This document shows, one piece after another, positions 19,670 through 29,169 of a stretch of 64,000 bases of DNA (positions within the stretch are counted from its first letter, which is position 1; each line of letters begins with the position of its first letter). The position numbers and the translations under genes were made by a program. Origin of the DNA: Sweltsa coloradensis (Eukaryota; Arthropoda; Insecta; Plecoptera; Chloroperlidae); the NCBI GenBank assembly GCA_024449915.1, contig JAMZAV010001297.1, forward strand, positions 186,001 to 250,000, written 5' to 3'. A model generated the notes under the pieces. The model was not told the origin of the DNA. It did no database searches and saw nothing but the letters and a program-made list of their open reading frames with translations.

Positions 19670-22651
19670 TCATAATGTTGAAGACTTAACAACTCTCTTA
19701 AAAGCAGACATGGCAAGACCTTGTGTTTCTTCGGACAGGGAGTAGTTCCAAATTTTGGCAGATCGGCAGTAGAACCCACTTATGTACGCGCTGGTTCGGG
19801 CAAATGGTGGCGTAATGGACTGGGCCTGGTTACGTCTTGAATCGCGAAGATTCCAAGACACCCGATGGAATGGGTCAAGGTCTACACAGCCAGTCAACAT
19901 CTTTTTGAAGAACAAAACGTCCACTTGCTTCATGAGTTGTTCAATGGTGGAAAGGCGACATTGACCACGACGTGTAGAGGCACTTGGTTCTTTGTAACCC
20001 ATAATATGTCTGGTGGCACGATTTTGAATTCTTTCCAACTTGCTCATGTTGTCCTTTGTTGTTGGATGCCACGCTGGTAGGCCATGAGTGATAATTGGCC
20101 TAACCAGCGCTAAGTATGCAGTGCGAAGGGTTCTTGGCTTGCCACCCTTTAGAGAGCGCGACACAAATCCTAAAGTTTTAGACGCTCTGTTACGCACATA
20201 CTCACAATGTAGATTCCACCGCAGATCACAAGTAACAATTATTCCAAGTAGTTTGACTTTTTGGCAACACGGTATTATATCTCCATTTATGCTATACACG
20301 ATGTTTATGTGTCCAGTTCTTGATCTCGTGATTCGAAGTAACTGTGACTTGCTAACAATTGACATTTGGTTGTTTTGACACCAAACTTGGATATTGTTTA
20401 GGTCATTTTGTAGAGCCTTTGCGTCTTCTGAAGTAGATATGTTTCTGTACAGAGTTGTATCGTCAGCATATTGTAGAATACTTGACGTTACAACATCAGG
20501 TAGGTCTATCATAAAGATTGTAAAAAACAAAGGACCAAGTACCGGTCCCTGCGGAACTCCAGAAGTAACGTCAATTAATGATGATGAGGCTCCATCATGC
20601 ACTACACGCTGAGATCTGCCCTTCAAAAATGATTTAATCCAATTAAGAAGTTCACTTTGAATTCCATAATTATGTAGCTTATGTAGAAGTCTCTCGTGTG
20701 GCACACTGTCAAACGCCTGACTCCAGTCCAACGCTTTGCAGCCAATTTGCCTTGTTTTTCCTTGGTCAAGCGTATGCTGCCAGTCATCAATAGCCTTTGT
20801 CAGCATAGTTGTGCATGATCGACGAGGTAAAAATCCATGCTGGATAGGCGTTATCAAACTGTTCACTTCTAAGTGCGTATAAATGGCTGAAGTAACTAGA
20901 CGCTCCATTACCTTGCAAACCGTACTGGTAAGTGAAATTGGCCTGTAGTTAGATACATCTGACCTATTCTTCGATTTGTACACAGGCACAACGTTAGCTA
21001 CTTTCCAATCATTTGGAACAACTCCGGACTCGTTTGAAAAGTTGAACAGTGCAGTGAGGGATGGAGCAAGCGAAGAAGCACACTGGTGAAGAATTGTAGT
21101 AGGGATTCCATCAGGACCACTAGCCGCACCAGGACGAGTGTTGAGAAGTATTTGCCTTACCTCATTGACTGATAAAGAAAGTTTTTTAAGAGGCTTTTGA
21201 ACTGATGGATTTCCTAGAAATAATTTCGTACAGTTTGTCGCTAATGGAGTAAAGTTTTCTTGGAACTTTGAGTTTAATGCATTGGCAATTTCTTTTGCAT
21301 CAGTTAAAACCTTACCATTTGCTGAGAAGTGAGAAGGAGCTGCACTGCCACTCTTAGAACGGATAAATTTCCAGAGTCCTTTAGAATTGCTCCCTAAGTT
21401 CCAAACATGCTGTTGCTGAGCATTTCGTATTGTTGTTTTCACTTGATTTCGAAACTTTCTGTAAGAGTTCCATAAATCTTCAGACTGGATCCTCTTACAT
21501 TTAATGAAGAGTTTGTCACGCTTTTTAATCAATTTCAGAAGATCCGAAGTAATCCATGGTGCCCGGCGTTCACCCTTCATTATAACTTTTGGAATTGCAA
21601 CTTCAACACAATTCCAAAACACCGAACACCAATCTTTCCACATCAGATTAACGTCATGCTGTTGATTTAATATTGTAAGGCGCTCTACGAAAAGAGTTCT
21701 AAGTAGCAGCCAGTCAGCCCTTTTATAGTTCCATACAGATTTGTTAATGTATTTGGTTCTAGGAACAGTGAATTTAATATTAGCGCATACTGCCAAATGG
21801 TCACTCACACCTGGAATAACACTCGTGTCTTCAATAATATTTGGGTTATTGCACAGCAATAGGTCAATGATAGATCGCGAAGTATCCGTTACTCGAGTAG
21901 CTTCGGTGACTGATTGCGTGAAAGAGAGCTCGTGGAACGCAGATAAATAAAGATTGGCAGTAGCATCGTTGGGAATAGGAGCTACAGAATCCCAAGTTAT
22001 ATTCAGATTAAAATCTCCACACAAAACTATTGCTGTATACTTGGTAACTAACTTGTCAACACGGCATAAAGATTCGATTAGTTCCTTGTCTAAATCTGCG
22101 GTCGAATTAGGCGGCCTGTAAGCAGACCCACGTAACAGTTTTTTATTTCCGCATTTTATCTCCACCCAGATGATCTCTGCATTAAGTGTAGATAGTTCAG
22201 GTACATGCACCGGCTTAAGCTCAGGTTTTGCTGCTATGAGAACTCCACCTCCTGGTCGGGCATCTCGGTCCTTCCGAAATACCATGTAGGACGTGGGTAA
22301 TATTTCCGAATCTCGTACACTTGCATCGAGCCACGTTTCACAGACGAAAATAACTGATGGGGTAAGCGCTTCAATCCAGGTATGAATTATGGGAGAGCGT
22401 TTCGAATGTTTTAGACTACGAGCGTTAAAAGATAGTAATTGTATAGCAGAATTATTGGAGCCAGAATCGCTATTGGTGCTTTGGTTAAGAAGCGCATCTC
22501 CAGCAATGAAAAATGAATCATTAAACTGTGGCACTGTGCACTCCCAGCACGTCCAAGTCTGTGCACCATTAACTACACGCCTGTGCAAGGATGGCAGTAT
22601 TTTGACGCATGTATTGTGGAACGGTCCGTTTGTTCTCTCTCTACCAGGCAA
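19670..22651 (-). CDS. LINE ORF2-type endonuclease and reverse transcriptase
   Basis: The product is a 993-residue non-LTR retrotransposon polyprotein for target-primed reverse transcription. An N-terminal Cys pair (C35, C38) precedes an APE-type endonuclease, with N76 (SFNARSL), E105 (CETW), Y178 (AYRPPNS), D213/N215 (GDFN), D263 (IIDLLL) and D284-H285 (SDH). The reverse transcriptase has NYRPISLTS (~568), motif A LDWSQAFDSVPH with catalytic D642, motif B SGVPQGPVLGPLFF (~697; the usual Ser after QG is Pro here) and motif C YADD (728-731). A thumb-like region (LLGIIVTCDLRWNLH) follows. Length and motif order fit CR1/L2-type elements. No internal stop interrupts it. The first ~10 residues come from the flanking G repeat, so the true 5' end is probably missing and the listed Met is not native. 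Downstream lie ~210 bp of 3' UTR and an (AAT)n tail. Confidence 0.9.
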   Translation of the reverse strand: MPGRERTNGPFHNTCVKILPSLHRRVVNGAQTWTCWECTVPQFNDSFFIAGDALLNQSTNSDSGSNNSAIQLLSFNARSLKHSKRSPIIHTWIEALTPSVIFVCETWLDASVRDSEILPTSYMVFRKDRDARPGGGVLIAAKPELKPVHVPELSTLNAEIIWVEIKCGNKKLLRGSAYRPPNSTADLDKELIESLCRVDKLVTKYTAIVLCGDFNLNITWDSVAPIPNDATANLYLSAFHELSFTQSVTEATRVTDTSRSIIDLLLCNNPNIIEDTSVIPGVSDHLAVCANIKFTVPRTKYINKSVWNYKRADWLLLRTLFVERLTILNQQHDVNLMWKDWCSVFWNCVEVAIPKVIMKGERRAPWITSDLLKLIKKRDKLFIKCKRIQSEDLWNSYRKFRNQVKTTIRNAQQQHVWNLGSNSKGLWKFIRSKSGSAAPSHFSANGKVLTDAKEIANALNSKFQENFTPLATNCTKLFLGNPSVQKPLKKLSLSVNEVRQILLNTRPGAASGPDGIPTTILHQCASSLAPSLTALFNFSNESGVVPNDWKVANVVPVYKSKNRSDVSNYRPISLTSTVCKVMERLVTSAIYTHLEVNSLITPIQHGFLPRRSCTTMLTKAIDDWQHTLDQGKTRQIGCKALDWSQAFDSVPHERLLHKLHNYGIQSELLNWIKSFLKGRSQRVVHDGASSSLIDVTSGVPQGPVLGPLFFTIFMIDLPDVVTSSILQYADDTTLYRNISTSEDAKALQNDLNNIQVWCQNNQMSIVSKSQLLRITRSRTGHINIVYSINGDIIPCCQKVKLLGIIVTCDLRWNLHCEYVRNRASKTLGFVSRSLKGGKPRTLRTAYLALVRPIITHGLPAWHPTTKDNMSKLERIQNRATRHIMGYKEPSASTRRGQCRLSTIEQLMKQVDVLFFKKMLTGCVDLDPFHRVSWNLRDSRRNQAQSITPPFARTSAYISGFYCRSAKIWNYSLSEETQGLAMSAFKRVVKSSTL

Positions 22652-22784
22652 ACGGCATATGCGATCTTAATAAAATTTGAAGGGACCTTCGTTTTCTCTG
22701 AACTAAGAGGTGTATTGTTTTTGGGTACAATCGAAGAAATATTTCTCATGAATATCGCACTTTTACGATTTTTTTCGATTTTTA

Positions 22785-23310
22785 GTGCGATATTTTCGTC
22801 ACATTTGGGCCGTTTTTGACCAAACGGTTAGGGCTACAACATTCATATTTCACATGGACTTTAAAATTATGGTGATGTAGTACCTTTTGAAAGAAAAAGT
22901 TGAGAAAGTAAGCTAGAATCTATAGCAACAAAGGTTTTAATATGAGTTTTTTGATTTTTAGTGCGACATTTTTGTCACATTTGGGCCGATTCTGACCAAA
23001 CGGTTAAGGCTACAACGTTCATATTTCACATGGACATTAAGATTATGGTGATGTAGTACCTTTTGAAAGAAAAAGTTGAGAAAATTATCTAGAATCTATA
23101 GAAATAAAGGTTTTAATATGAGTATTTTTTATTTTTTGTGCAATATTTTCGTCACATTTGGGCCGATTCAGACCAAACGGGTGGGGCTACAACGTTCATA
23201 TTTCACATGGACATTAAGGTTATGGTGATGTAGTACCTTTTGAAAGAAAAAGTTGAAAAAGTTATCCAGAATGCATTGAAAACATAAGTTTTTGAGGAAT
23301 ATAATAACAA
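22785..23310 (+). repeat. ~177-bp internal tandem repeat of Gb
   Basis: Three units start at GTGCRAYATTTT-type words near 22785, 22961 and 23139. Each carries TTTGGGCCGATTCTGACC, CTACAACGTTCATATTTCAC and GTAGTACCTTTTGAAAG words. Other Gb copies have one or two of these units, so the number varies between copies. Confidence 0.75.
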
Positions 23311-23629
23311 TTAACAAGTAACAATAGAAACTTTACAGCAATCACCTATAATGCGTTCAAAAAGCACTTGATAAGTAAAGAGATCCCACGCAAACCAAAA
23401 ACTAACAAAAAAGCTCATACATCAACGCGACGGGACTTTAGCGTTTTCCTAGTTTATTAATTTTCTTGAGCAAACAAATCACTTGGACAAAGTTCTATCA
23501 TGGGGGATCAACTGGGGATCAAATCTCAAATATGCACTATCGACATCGTCACTGGTATTCTTCTGAGTCGTGTTCATGATTTACATTTTTGAATCTATAT
23601 TTCAAACTATTCATTAGTTTTAAATAGTA

Positions 23630-23840
23630 CAACCATCATAATGTCTTGTGGTGCAGTTCTTGCTTCCAATGCAGAAGGTCCAGGGTTCGAATCCCGCTTC
23701 AAGCCGAAGATTTTTAACTTCTGATATGGACTTAAAACTATCAGTTCTTGGCTTAGGAATGTGTAAACTGTGACTTTGGAGCCGTCCTTGCAACGACATA
23801 ATAAATTCTAAGGTTATTCCGAATTTGCCTCTTGTTGATT
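23630..23840 (+). mobile_element. SINE-B copy 1
   Basis: The tRNA-like head has GTGGTGCAGTTCTTGC as a weak A box and CAGGGTTCGAATCCCG as a B box. The body contains ACTTTGGAGCC, and the end contains CATAATAAATTCTAAGG. It matches 25985-26170. Confidence 0.6.
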
Positions 23841-23849
23841 CAGGCGCCG

Positions 23850-23905
23850 CTGGTCTGAAGTGTATAGCTCTACGAGGACGTGGGTTCGAATCCTGCATAA
23901 GGCAT
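23850..23905 (+). ncRNA. tRNA-like fragment
   Basis: GTATAGCTCTACGAGG followed by a perfect B-box region GTGGGTTCGAATCCTGC lies just after SINE-B. The D arm is degraded and no cloverleaf can be completed. Confidence 0.4.
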
Positions 23906-24435
23906 GTTCTTTTGTTATTGTCGACCTTCATCGTCTTCTATCAACAATCACCACTTATCGTCTCGAATAGCCTAAGTGCAATAGTAGAGACGAAACTAAA
24001 ATCATAATGATCATTTTGAGGTTGGATATTTGTAATTAAGGCATAAGGGCGCATATATTTGAATATTTTACACAAGTCAAGTACAAAATTATATTCAATA
24101 GTAAATTTGTTTTTGTAATGGTTTTCTGTTGACCAAGTATATTTATATTACGGACAAAATCTAAACAAACCATGCGAATTTCTCTCATTGAATAATAATG
24201 ATACTTATGAAAAATGAGGGAGGAAAATCGTAAAAATGTATGACTGCTCAAATATTTTAGCCCTGATGGAGAAAAACTTAATTGTAATTGATTGACACAC
24301 TTGCGTAATAATACAAGACACAGTTAAAGGCAATTATAATAATTGAGTCTTAGTTTTGTAAGAGCTTTCTCTTCAAGCTAAATCATCGGTATCTTTAACA
24401 CGAGTTAAACAAAGTTACCGATAAAGTAAATATTA
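23906..24435. other. Unassigned AT-rich spacer
   Basis: No gene, boxes or repeat pairs were recognised here. Confidence 0.3.
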
Positions 24436-24897
24436 CTAGGAAATCGCCAAAGTCGTTGATAGATGAGTGAGCGAGTCATGTGTTGAGTACTCGAGAACAT
24501 TTCCATTTAATTTCAAACAAAACTTTAGTAGAACAGGTAAATGATATTTATAAATTAATTGAAATTTACACTGTTCTTATTAACACACATTTCGAAAAGT
24601 AACTTTTCGAAATATTGCAATATAATTAAAAACTTATTTTCCCACCTAAGAACAGTGTAAGTTCAATTAATTTATAAATATTTGCATATAAGTTTGATAA
24701 TTATATTGGTATTTTATAACTAATCGGGTTTTTAAGTTAAGTTGGTATAAGGGAACGTCAACTTTAAGGCCATAATGCGCAACTCTAGCCTTTGATAGGC
24801 TAGAGAGGCCTTAGGCAGGAAGAAGAAATGGAATGTTAACGGGTACTCAACACATGACTCACTTACTCGTCTTACAACGACTTTGGCGTTTTCCTAG
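24436..24897. mobile_element. F-b module with a nested hairpin
   Basis: The outer ends are CTAGGAAATCGCC and GGCGTTTTCCTAG, followed by T. Between them lie the TAGCCTTTGATAGGCTA and CATAATGCGC words of F-b. A second, smaller inverted repeat (arms near 24548-24582 and 24645-24682, ATTAATTTATAAAT words and AAGAACAGTGTAA) sits inside the left half and accounts for the extra length. Confidence 0.7.
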
Positions 24898-25193
24898 TAA
24901 TAAAGACTTTATTTTTAACTTGGCGAACTTAAGGCCTGTTTTCAGCTTGACCAAGAATACAGATATAAACAGTACACATACCCATATGTTAATACAACAG
25001 TCATTTCATAAATTTTATATCAATTACAAGTAAATAAATACCAATTTTTTAAAATTGACTGCCGTAGGAGGTTTCACAAGACACTTCGCTATCAAGGAGT
25101 TTAAATAGGGCGCAAAGCTTTTATCCTCGCTTCTTCTAGTCCTCATTAAAATGGGGTCTATAGCACGCATCTTGACCACCGGTACCAGGGTCA
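24898..25193. other. Unassigned spacer
   Basis: Nothing could be assigned between the F-b module and the G element. Confidence 0.3.
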
Positions 25194-25928
25194 TTGGATG
25201 AGCGTAGCGAGCGAAGCGAAGATTCCATTTCACTCCACTGGAGAAAAAAATCCGGAATGTTTTTTTTTTCTTATTTTCTGTATTTTTGTGTGTCTGTTAA
25301 CACGATTCCGGTTAAACCGATACTCCAATTGCGATGAAATTTTATGGAGGCTTTCGAAATCTCTGAACCAAGAGCTGCCACGTTTTTGAGCGCAATCAAA
25401 AAATTATTTCTCATGAAAATCGCAATTTTATGATTTTTTTTCGATTTAAAAAAAATCTTCAGCTTATAACACCTACATGCTTAATCCGATTTTAATGGTT
25501 TTTTCACAGAACCTTAATTTTATAAATTTAGGTATTCTTGTGAAATTTGAGCGCAATCAAAAAACTATTTCTCATGAAAATCGAATTTTTACGTTTTTTT
25601 AAAAAAACAATTATTTGACTTATAACACCTACATGCTTAACCCTATTGTAATGATTTTTTCACAGAACCTAAATTTTATAAATTTATATATTCGTGTAAA
25701 ATATGTGCGAATCGAATAATTATTTATTTTTAAAATTTCAATATTGCGATTTTTTCCTTTTTTTAAATTTTAGTTAATTTTTTATTTGATTTAATTTAAT
25801 TTGTTTTTAAATCTTAAACTTAGTAATGATTTTTTCACAGAACAACAGAAAATCCGCATGACACATGGCAGCTCAATGCACCAATTACGCTCATCCAACA
25901 ACGCGGCGGGACTTGAGCGTTTTCCTAG
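25194..25928 (+). mobile_element. G element (Ga), complete
   Basis: It starts TTGGATGAGCGTAGCGAGCG and has GATTCCATTTCACT, then ATTCCGGTTAAACCGATACT. Repeated blocks of GAAAATCGCAATTTTA follow, then GCTCATCCAACAACGCGG and GCGTTTTCCTAG with T outside. The stem AACGC...GCGTT lies 7 bp before the end of CTAG. Confidence 0.85.
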
Positions 25929-25984
25929 TTACAAACATTCTATATCATCCTTGTTCAAGGGTAATGTACTTTTGTAATTTGTGT

Positions 25985-26170
25985 TCCTCGTTTTTCTTGT
26001 GGTTAGCGTCTCTGTTTCCAATGCAAATGGACTAAGGTTCAAAACCCGTTAAAGTCAGAAGTTTTTTAACTTTTGATTTGGAGTCCATCAGTTCTTGTCT
26101 TAAGAATTTGTAAACGGTGACTTTGGAGCCATCCTAGCAACAAGGCACATAATAAATTTAAAGTTGTTCT
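25985..26170 (+). mobile_element. SINE-B copy 2
   Basis: The head has TTGTGGTTAGCGTCTCTG and a degraded B box AAGGTTCAAAACCCG. Body and tail words (GTGACTTTGGAGCCATCC, CATAATAAATTTAAAG) align with copy 1 at 23630. Confidence 0.6.
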
Positions 26171-26175
26171 GAGTT

Positions 26176-26232
26176 GTTTATTCTGGCATCGATCCGCGGG
26201 TGTTCGCACCCCCACCAACTACTGATTGCTAT
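26176..26232 (-). repeat. SINE-D-like block
   Basis: This is the reverse complement of the block at 11801-11865, sharing GGGTGTTCGCAC and CTGATTGCTATA words. It is tRNA-like only in a general sense. Confidence 0.45.
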
Positions 26233-26383
26233 ACGTATTTAACTATTAAAAAATATCGATCTTTGGTTGGTTATCGGTCACTCGTCGATTGCATATGGGC
26301 CTACAGGGTTAGCTCAGTCGCTTTGGTTTACTGTCTCCCACTGAACATTAGTTGTTTGACTGAGTGGGTAGACTCAAAAAACG

Positions 26384-26385
<2 letters not shown>

Positions 26386-26463
<78 letters not shown>

Positions 26464-26470
26464 TATTATT
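26386..26470 (+). repeat. (TTA)n microsatellite
   Basis: This near-perfect trinucleotide tract touches the first unit of the tRNA array. Read from the minus-strand tRNA it would be a 3' (AAT)n tail about 30 bp past the tRNA, as in a retroposed transcript. Confidence 0.9.
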
Positions 26471-26499
26471 ATTGATTCATAGCAGTTGTCGAAAAAGTT

Positions 26500-26572
26500 T
26501 GCCCCGACTGGGGTTCGAACCCAGAACCTCCGGCTTAACGTGCCATAGCTCTACCAATTAAGCTACCGGGAC
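26500..26572 (-). tRNA. tRNA-like gene, array unit 1 (anticodon position GTT, Asn-like)
   Basis: The 73-nt minus-strand sequence folds as a cloverleaf. The acceptor is GTCCCGG/TCGGGGC with two G-T pairs, the D arm GCTT...GAGC, and the T arm CTGGG-TTCGAAC-CCCAG, with discriminator A. The A box TAGCTTAATTGG fits the consensus, and the B box GGTTCGAACCC has one change. The anticodon loop ACGTTAA puts GTT at 34-36, but position 33 is C instead of the near-universal T. The outer anticodon stem is weak (A-G mismatch, T-G). A T5 run 4 nt downstream is a good polymerase III terminator. It may be a real tRNA, a SINE head or a tRNA mimic. Confidence 0.65.
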
Positions 26573-26795
26573 CACAGAACAAACCTTTAGGAAACTGCTA
26601 TTTGTTGTGACTGTTGACTTACATGACATAAATCCAACAGAAGACGGCAATGTAGCTGTCAAATCTGAAAGATTGCATGGATAAATTCAATCACATCTCA
26701 TCTCCCATGAGTTGGGTAGTATGAATATATGGTTTTTAAGCATAAGCCCGCTTTAAGGACATAGTTATTGATTCATAGCAGTTGTCGAAAAAGTT

Positions 26796-26868
26796 TGCCC
26801 CGACTGGGGTTCGAACCCAGAACCTCCGGCTTAACGTGCCATAGCTCTACCAATTAAGCTACCGGGAC
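26796..26868 (-). tRNA. tRNA-like gene, array unit 2
   Basis: It is identical to unit 1 over the 73-nt cloverleaf, with the same T5 run just downstream. Confidence 0.65.
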
Positions 26869-27091
26869 CACAGAACAAACCTTTAGGAAACTGCTATTTG
26901 TTGTGACTGTTGATTTACATGACATAAATCCAACAGAAGACGGCAATGTAGCTGTCAAATCTGAAAGATTGCATGGATAAATTCAATCACATCTCATCTC
27001 CCATGAGTTAGGTAGTATGAATATATGGTTTTTAAGCATAAGCCCGCTTTAAGGACATAGTTATTGATTCATAGCAGTTGTCGAAAAAGTT

Positions 27092-27163
27092 TGCCCCGAC
27101 TGGGGTTCGAACCCAGAACCTCCGGCTTAACGTGCCATAGCTCTACCAATTAAGCTACCGGAC
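27092..27163 (-). tRNA. tRNA-like gene, array unit 3, one base short
   Basis: One base is missing from the 5' acceptor strand (GTCCGG instead of GTCCCGG), which spoils the acceptor helix. Boxes and terminator are intact, so it could still be transcribed but is unlikely to be processed normally. Confidence 0.55.
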
Positions 27164-27385
27164 CACAGAACAAACCTTTGGAAACTGCTATTTGTTGTGA
27201 CTGTTGAATTACATGACATAAATCCAACAGAAGACGGCAATGAAGCTGTCAAATCTGAAAGATTGCATGGATAAATTCAATCACATCTCATCTCCCATGA
27301 GTTGGGTAGTATGAATATATGGTTTTTAAGCATAAGCCCGCTTTAAGGACATAGTTATTGATTCATAACAGTTGTCGTAAAAGTT

Positions 27386-27458
27386 TGCCCCGACTGGGGT
27401 TCGAACCCAGAACCTCCGGCTTAACGTGCCATAGCTCTACCAATTAAGCTACCGGGAC
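27386..27458 (-). tRNA. tRNA-like gene, array unit 4
   Basis: The 73-nt cloverleaf is intact. Just downstream the T run is shortened to CTTTTACG, because the flank reads CGTAAAAG instead of CGAAAAAG. Confidence 0.6.
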
Positions 27459-27681
27459 CGCAGAACAAACCTTTAGGAAACTGCTATTTGTTGTGACTGT
27501 TGACTTACATGACATAAATCCAACAGAAGACGGCAATGTAGCTGTCAAATCTGAAAGATTGCATGGATAAATTCAATCACATCTCATCTCCCATGAGTTA
27601 GGTAGTATGAATATATGGTTTTTAAGCATAAGCCCGCTTTAAGGACATAGTTATTGATTCATAGCAGTTGTCGAAAAAGTT

Positions 27682-27754
27682 TGCCCCGACTGGGGTTCGA
27701 ACCCAGAACCTCCGGCTTAACGTGCCATAGCTCTACCAATTAAGCTACCGGGAC
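27682..27754 (-). tRNA. tRNA-like gene, array unit 5
   Basis: The cloverleaf and T5 terminator are intact and match unit 1. Confidence 0.65.
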
Positions 27755-27977
27755 CACAGAACAAACCTTTAGGAAACTGCTATTTGTTGTGACTGTTGAC
27801 TTACATGACATAAATCCAACAGAAGACGGCAATGAAGCTGTCAAATCTGAAAGATTACATGGATAAATTCAATCACATCTCATCTCCCATGAGTTGGGTA
27901 GTATGAATATATGGTTTTTAAGCATAAGCCCGCTTTAAGGACATAGTTATTGATTCATAACAGTTGTCGAAAAAGTT

Positions 27978-28050
27978 TGCCCCGACTGGGGTTCGAACCC
28001 AGAACCTCCGGCTTAACGTGCCATAGCTCTACCAATTAAGCTACCGGGAC
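27978..28050 (-). tRNA. tRNA-like gene, array unit 6
   Basis: The cloverleaf and T5 terminator are intact. The upstream flank is cut about 40 bp away by the inversion junction at 28092. Confidence 0.65.
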
Positions 28051-28092
28051 CGCAGAACAAACCTTTAGGAAACTGCTATTTGTTGTGACTGT

Positions 28093-28159
28093 GTAGCTTA
28101 ATTGGTAGAGCTATGGCACGTTAAGCCGGAGGTTCTGGGTTCGAACCCCAGTCGGGGCA
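28093..28159 (+). pseudogene. tRNA-like gene, array unit 7, 5'-truncated
   Basis: It starts at position 7 of the cloverleaf, so the 5' acceptor strand is lost at the inversion junction. Boxes A and B remain. A T4 run follows. Confidence 0.7.
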
Positions 28160-28381
28160 AACTTTTCGACAACTGCTATGAATCAATAACTATGTCCTTA
28201 AAGCGGGCTTATGCTTAAAAACCATATATTCATACTACCCAACTCATGGGAGATGAGATGTGATTGAATTTATCCATGCAATCTTTCAGATTTGACAGCT
28301 ACATTGCCGTCTTCTGTTGGATTTATGTCATGTAAGTCAACAGTCACAACAAATAGCAGTTTCCTAAAGGTTTGTTCTGTG

Positions 28382-28454
28382 GTCCCGGTAGCTTAATTGG
28401 TAGAGCTATGGCACGTTAAGCCGGAGGTTCTGGGTTCGAACCCCAGTCGGGGCA
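28382..28454 (+). tRNA. tRNA-like gene, array unit 8
   Basis: A full 73-nt cloverleaf on the plus strand is followed by AAACATTTTCG, a T4 terminator. The unit is cut 72 bp later by an (ATT)n tract. Confidence 0.65.
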
Positions 28455-28525
28455 AACATTTTCGACAACTGCTATGAATCAATAACTATGTCCTTAAAGC
28501 GGGCTTATGCTTAAAAACCATATAT

Positions 28526-28526
<1 letters not shown>

Positions 28527-28611
<85 letters not shown>
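28527..28611 (+). repeat. (ATT)n microsatellite
   Basis: The tract replaces the rest of unit 8 after the word CATATATTCAT. It has the same strand sense as the tract at 26386-26470. Confidence 0.9.
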
Positions 28612-29169
28612 TTAAAACACTCTCAGTCGGCCTTCTCACTCGTGAGACTTGCCCTAAGATCAGATCGGTAAGAGGCTTTATGGATACAAAACTCTGATCA
28701 TTTCAATGACGACGATAAGTAAAATAGTTTTAAATTACGTATTTAAAAGTGTGTGGTGGTTGGCCGTTGGGCCGCAATCCTGCAACCATCCGCTCACACA
28801 TGGCAAAACGGGAGTTCACCTGCTTTAAAATTTAATTTTTGTGTGTTTGTGTGTTGATAGTGTAGGCGTAGGATACCATTGATCTGCTTGATCAACAGGG
28901 GAATCCTAACACGTTCACGATGTTTGGTTTAATTAAGTAGCCGGTGAAGCAGATTCTATGGAGAGAGATTATTATGATGTAGCCTATTTGTCACTGATTC
29001 AAGAATTCCTCTGCAACGTTCTTTGGTGGACAAAGTAATGACTTAGTTGAGCGAGTAATTTTGCAGGCGGGAGAAACGGCTGCGTACTTTATTAGAGTCT
29101 CACTTTCGCGTGGCGAGTCGATTCCGAGGATAAGGCGTTATCTCGGGCGTTATTGTCAAATAATCATAA
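28612..29169. other. Unassigned spacer
   Basis: Base composition is more even than the surroundings (TGGCCGTTGGGCCGCAATCC near 28765), but no frame, boxes or repeat partner is recognised. Confidence 0.3.

Larger units (their letters stand above)
26471..28526. repeat. ~296-bp tandem array carrying tRNA-like genes, with inversion
   Basis: Units begin at 26471, 26767, 27063, 27357, 27653 and 27949, five steps of 294-296 bp. They differ by only a few bases each. At 28092 the orientation flips, and two units read on the plus strand to 28526. The first plus unit lost the first six bases of its tRNA at the junction. Trinucleotide tracts of the same strand sense flank the array on both sides. Confidence 0.9.

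Noticed and set aside
19670..22651. Plus-strand frames of 60-96 codons inside the LINE
   Set aside because: They are antisense shadows of the 993-codon frame.
25198..25389. Recurring SEAKIPFH-type short frames at the start of Ga elements
   Set aside because: They are the same DNA in each G copy, broken by different indels, so not a coding family.
26471..28526. CRISPR-like array
   Set aside because: The repeat units are ~296 bp with no short spacers, and the setting is eukaryotic; it is a tRNA-like tandem array.
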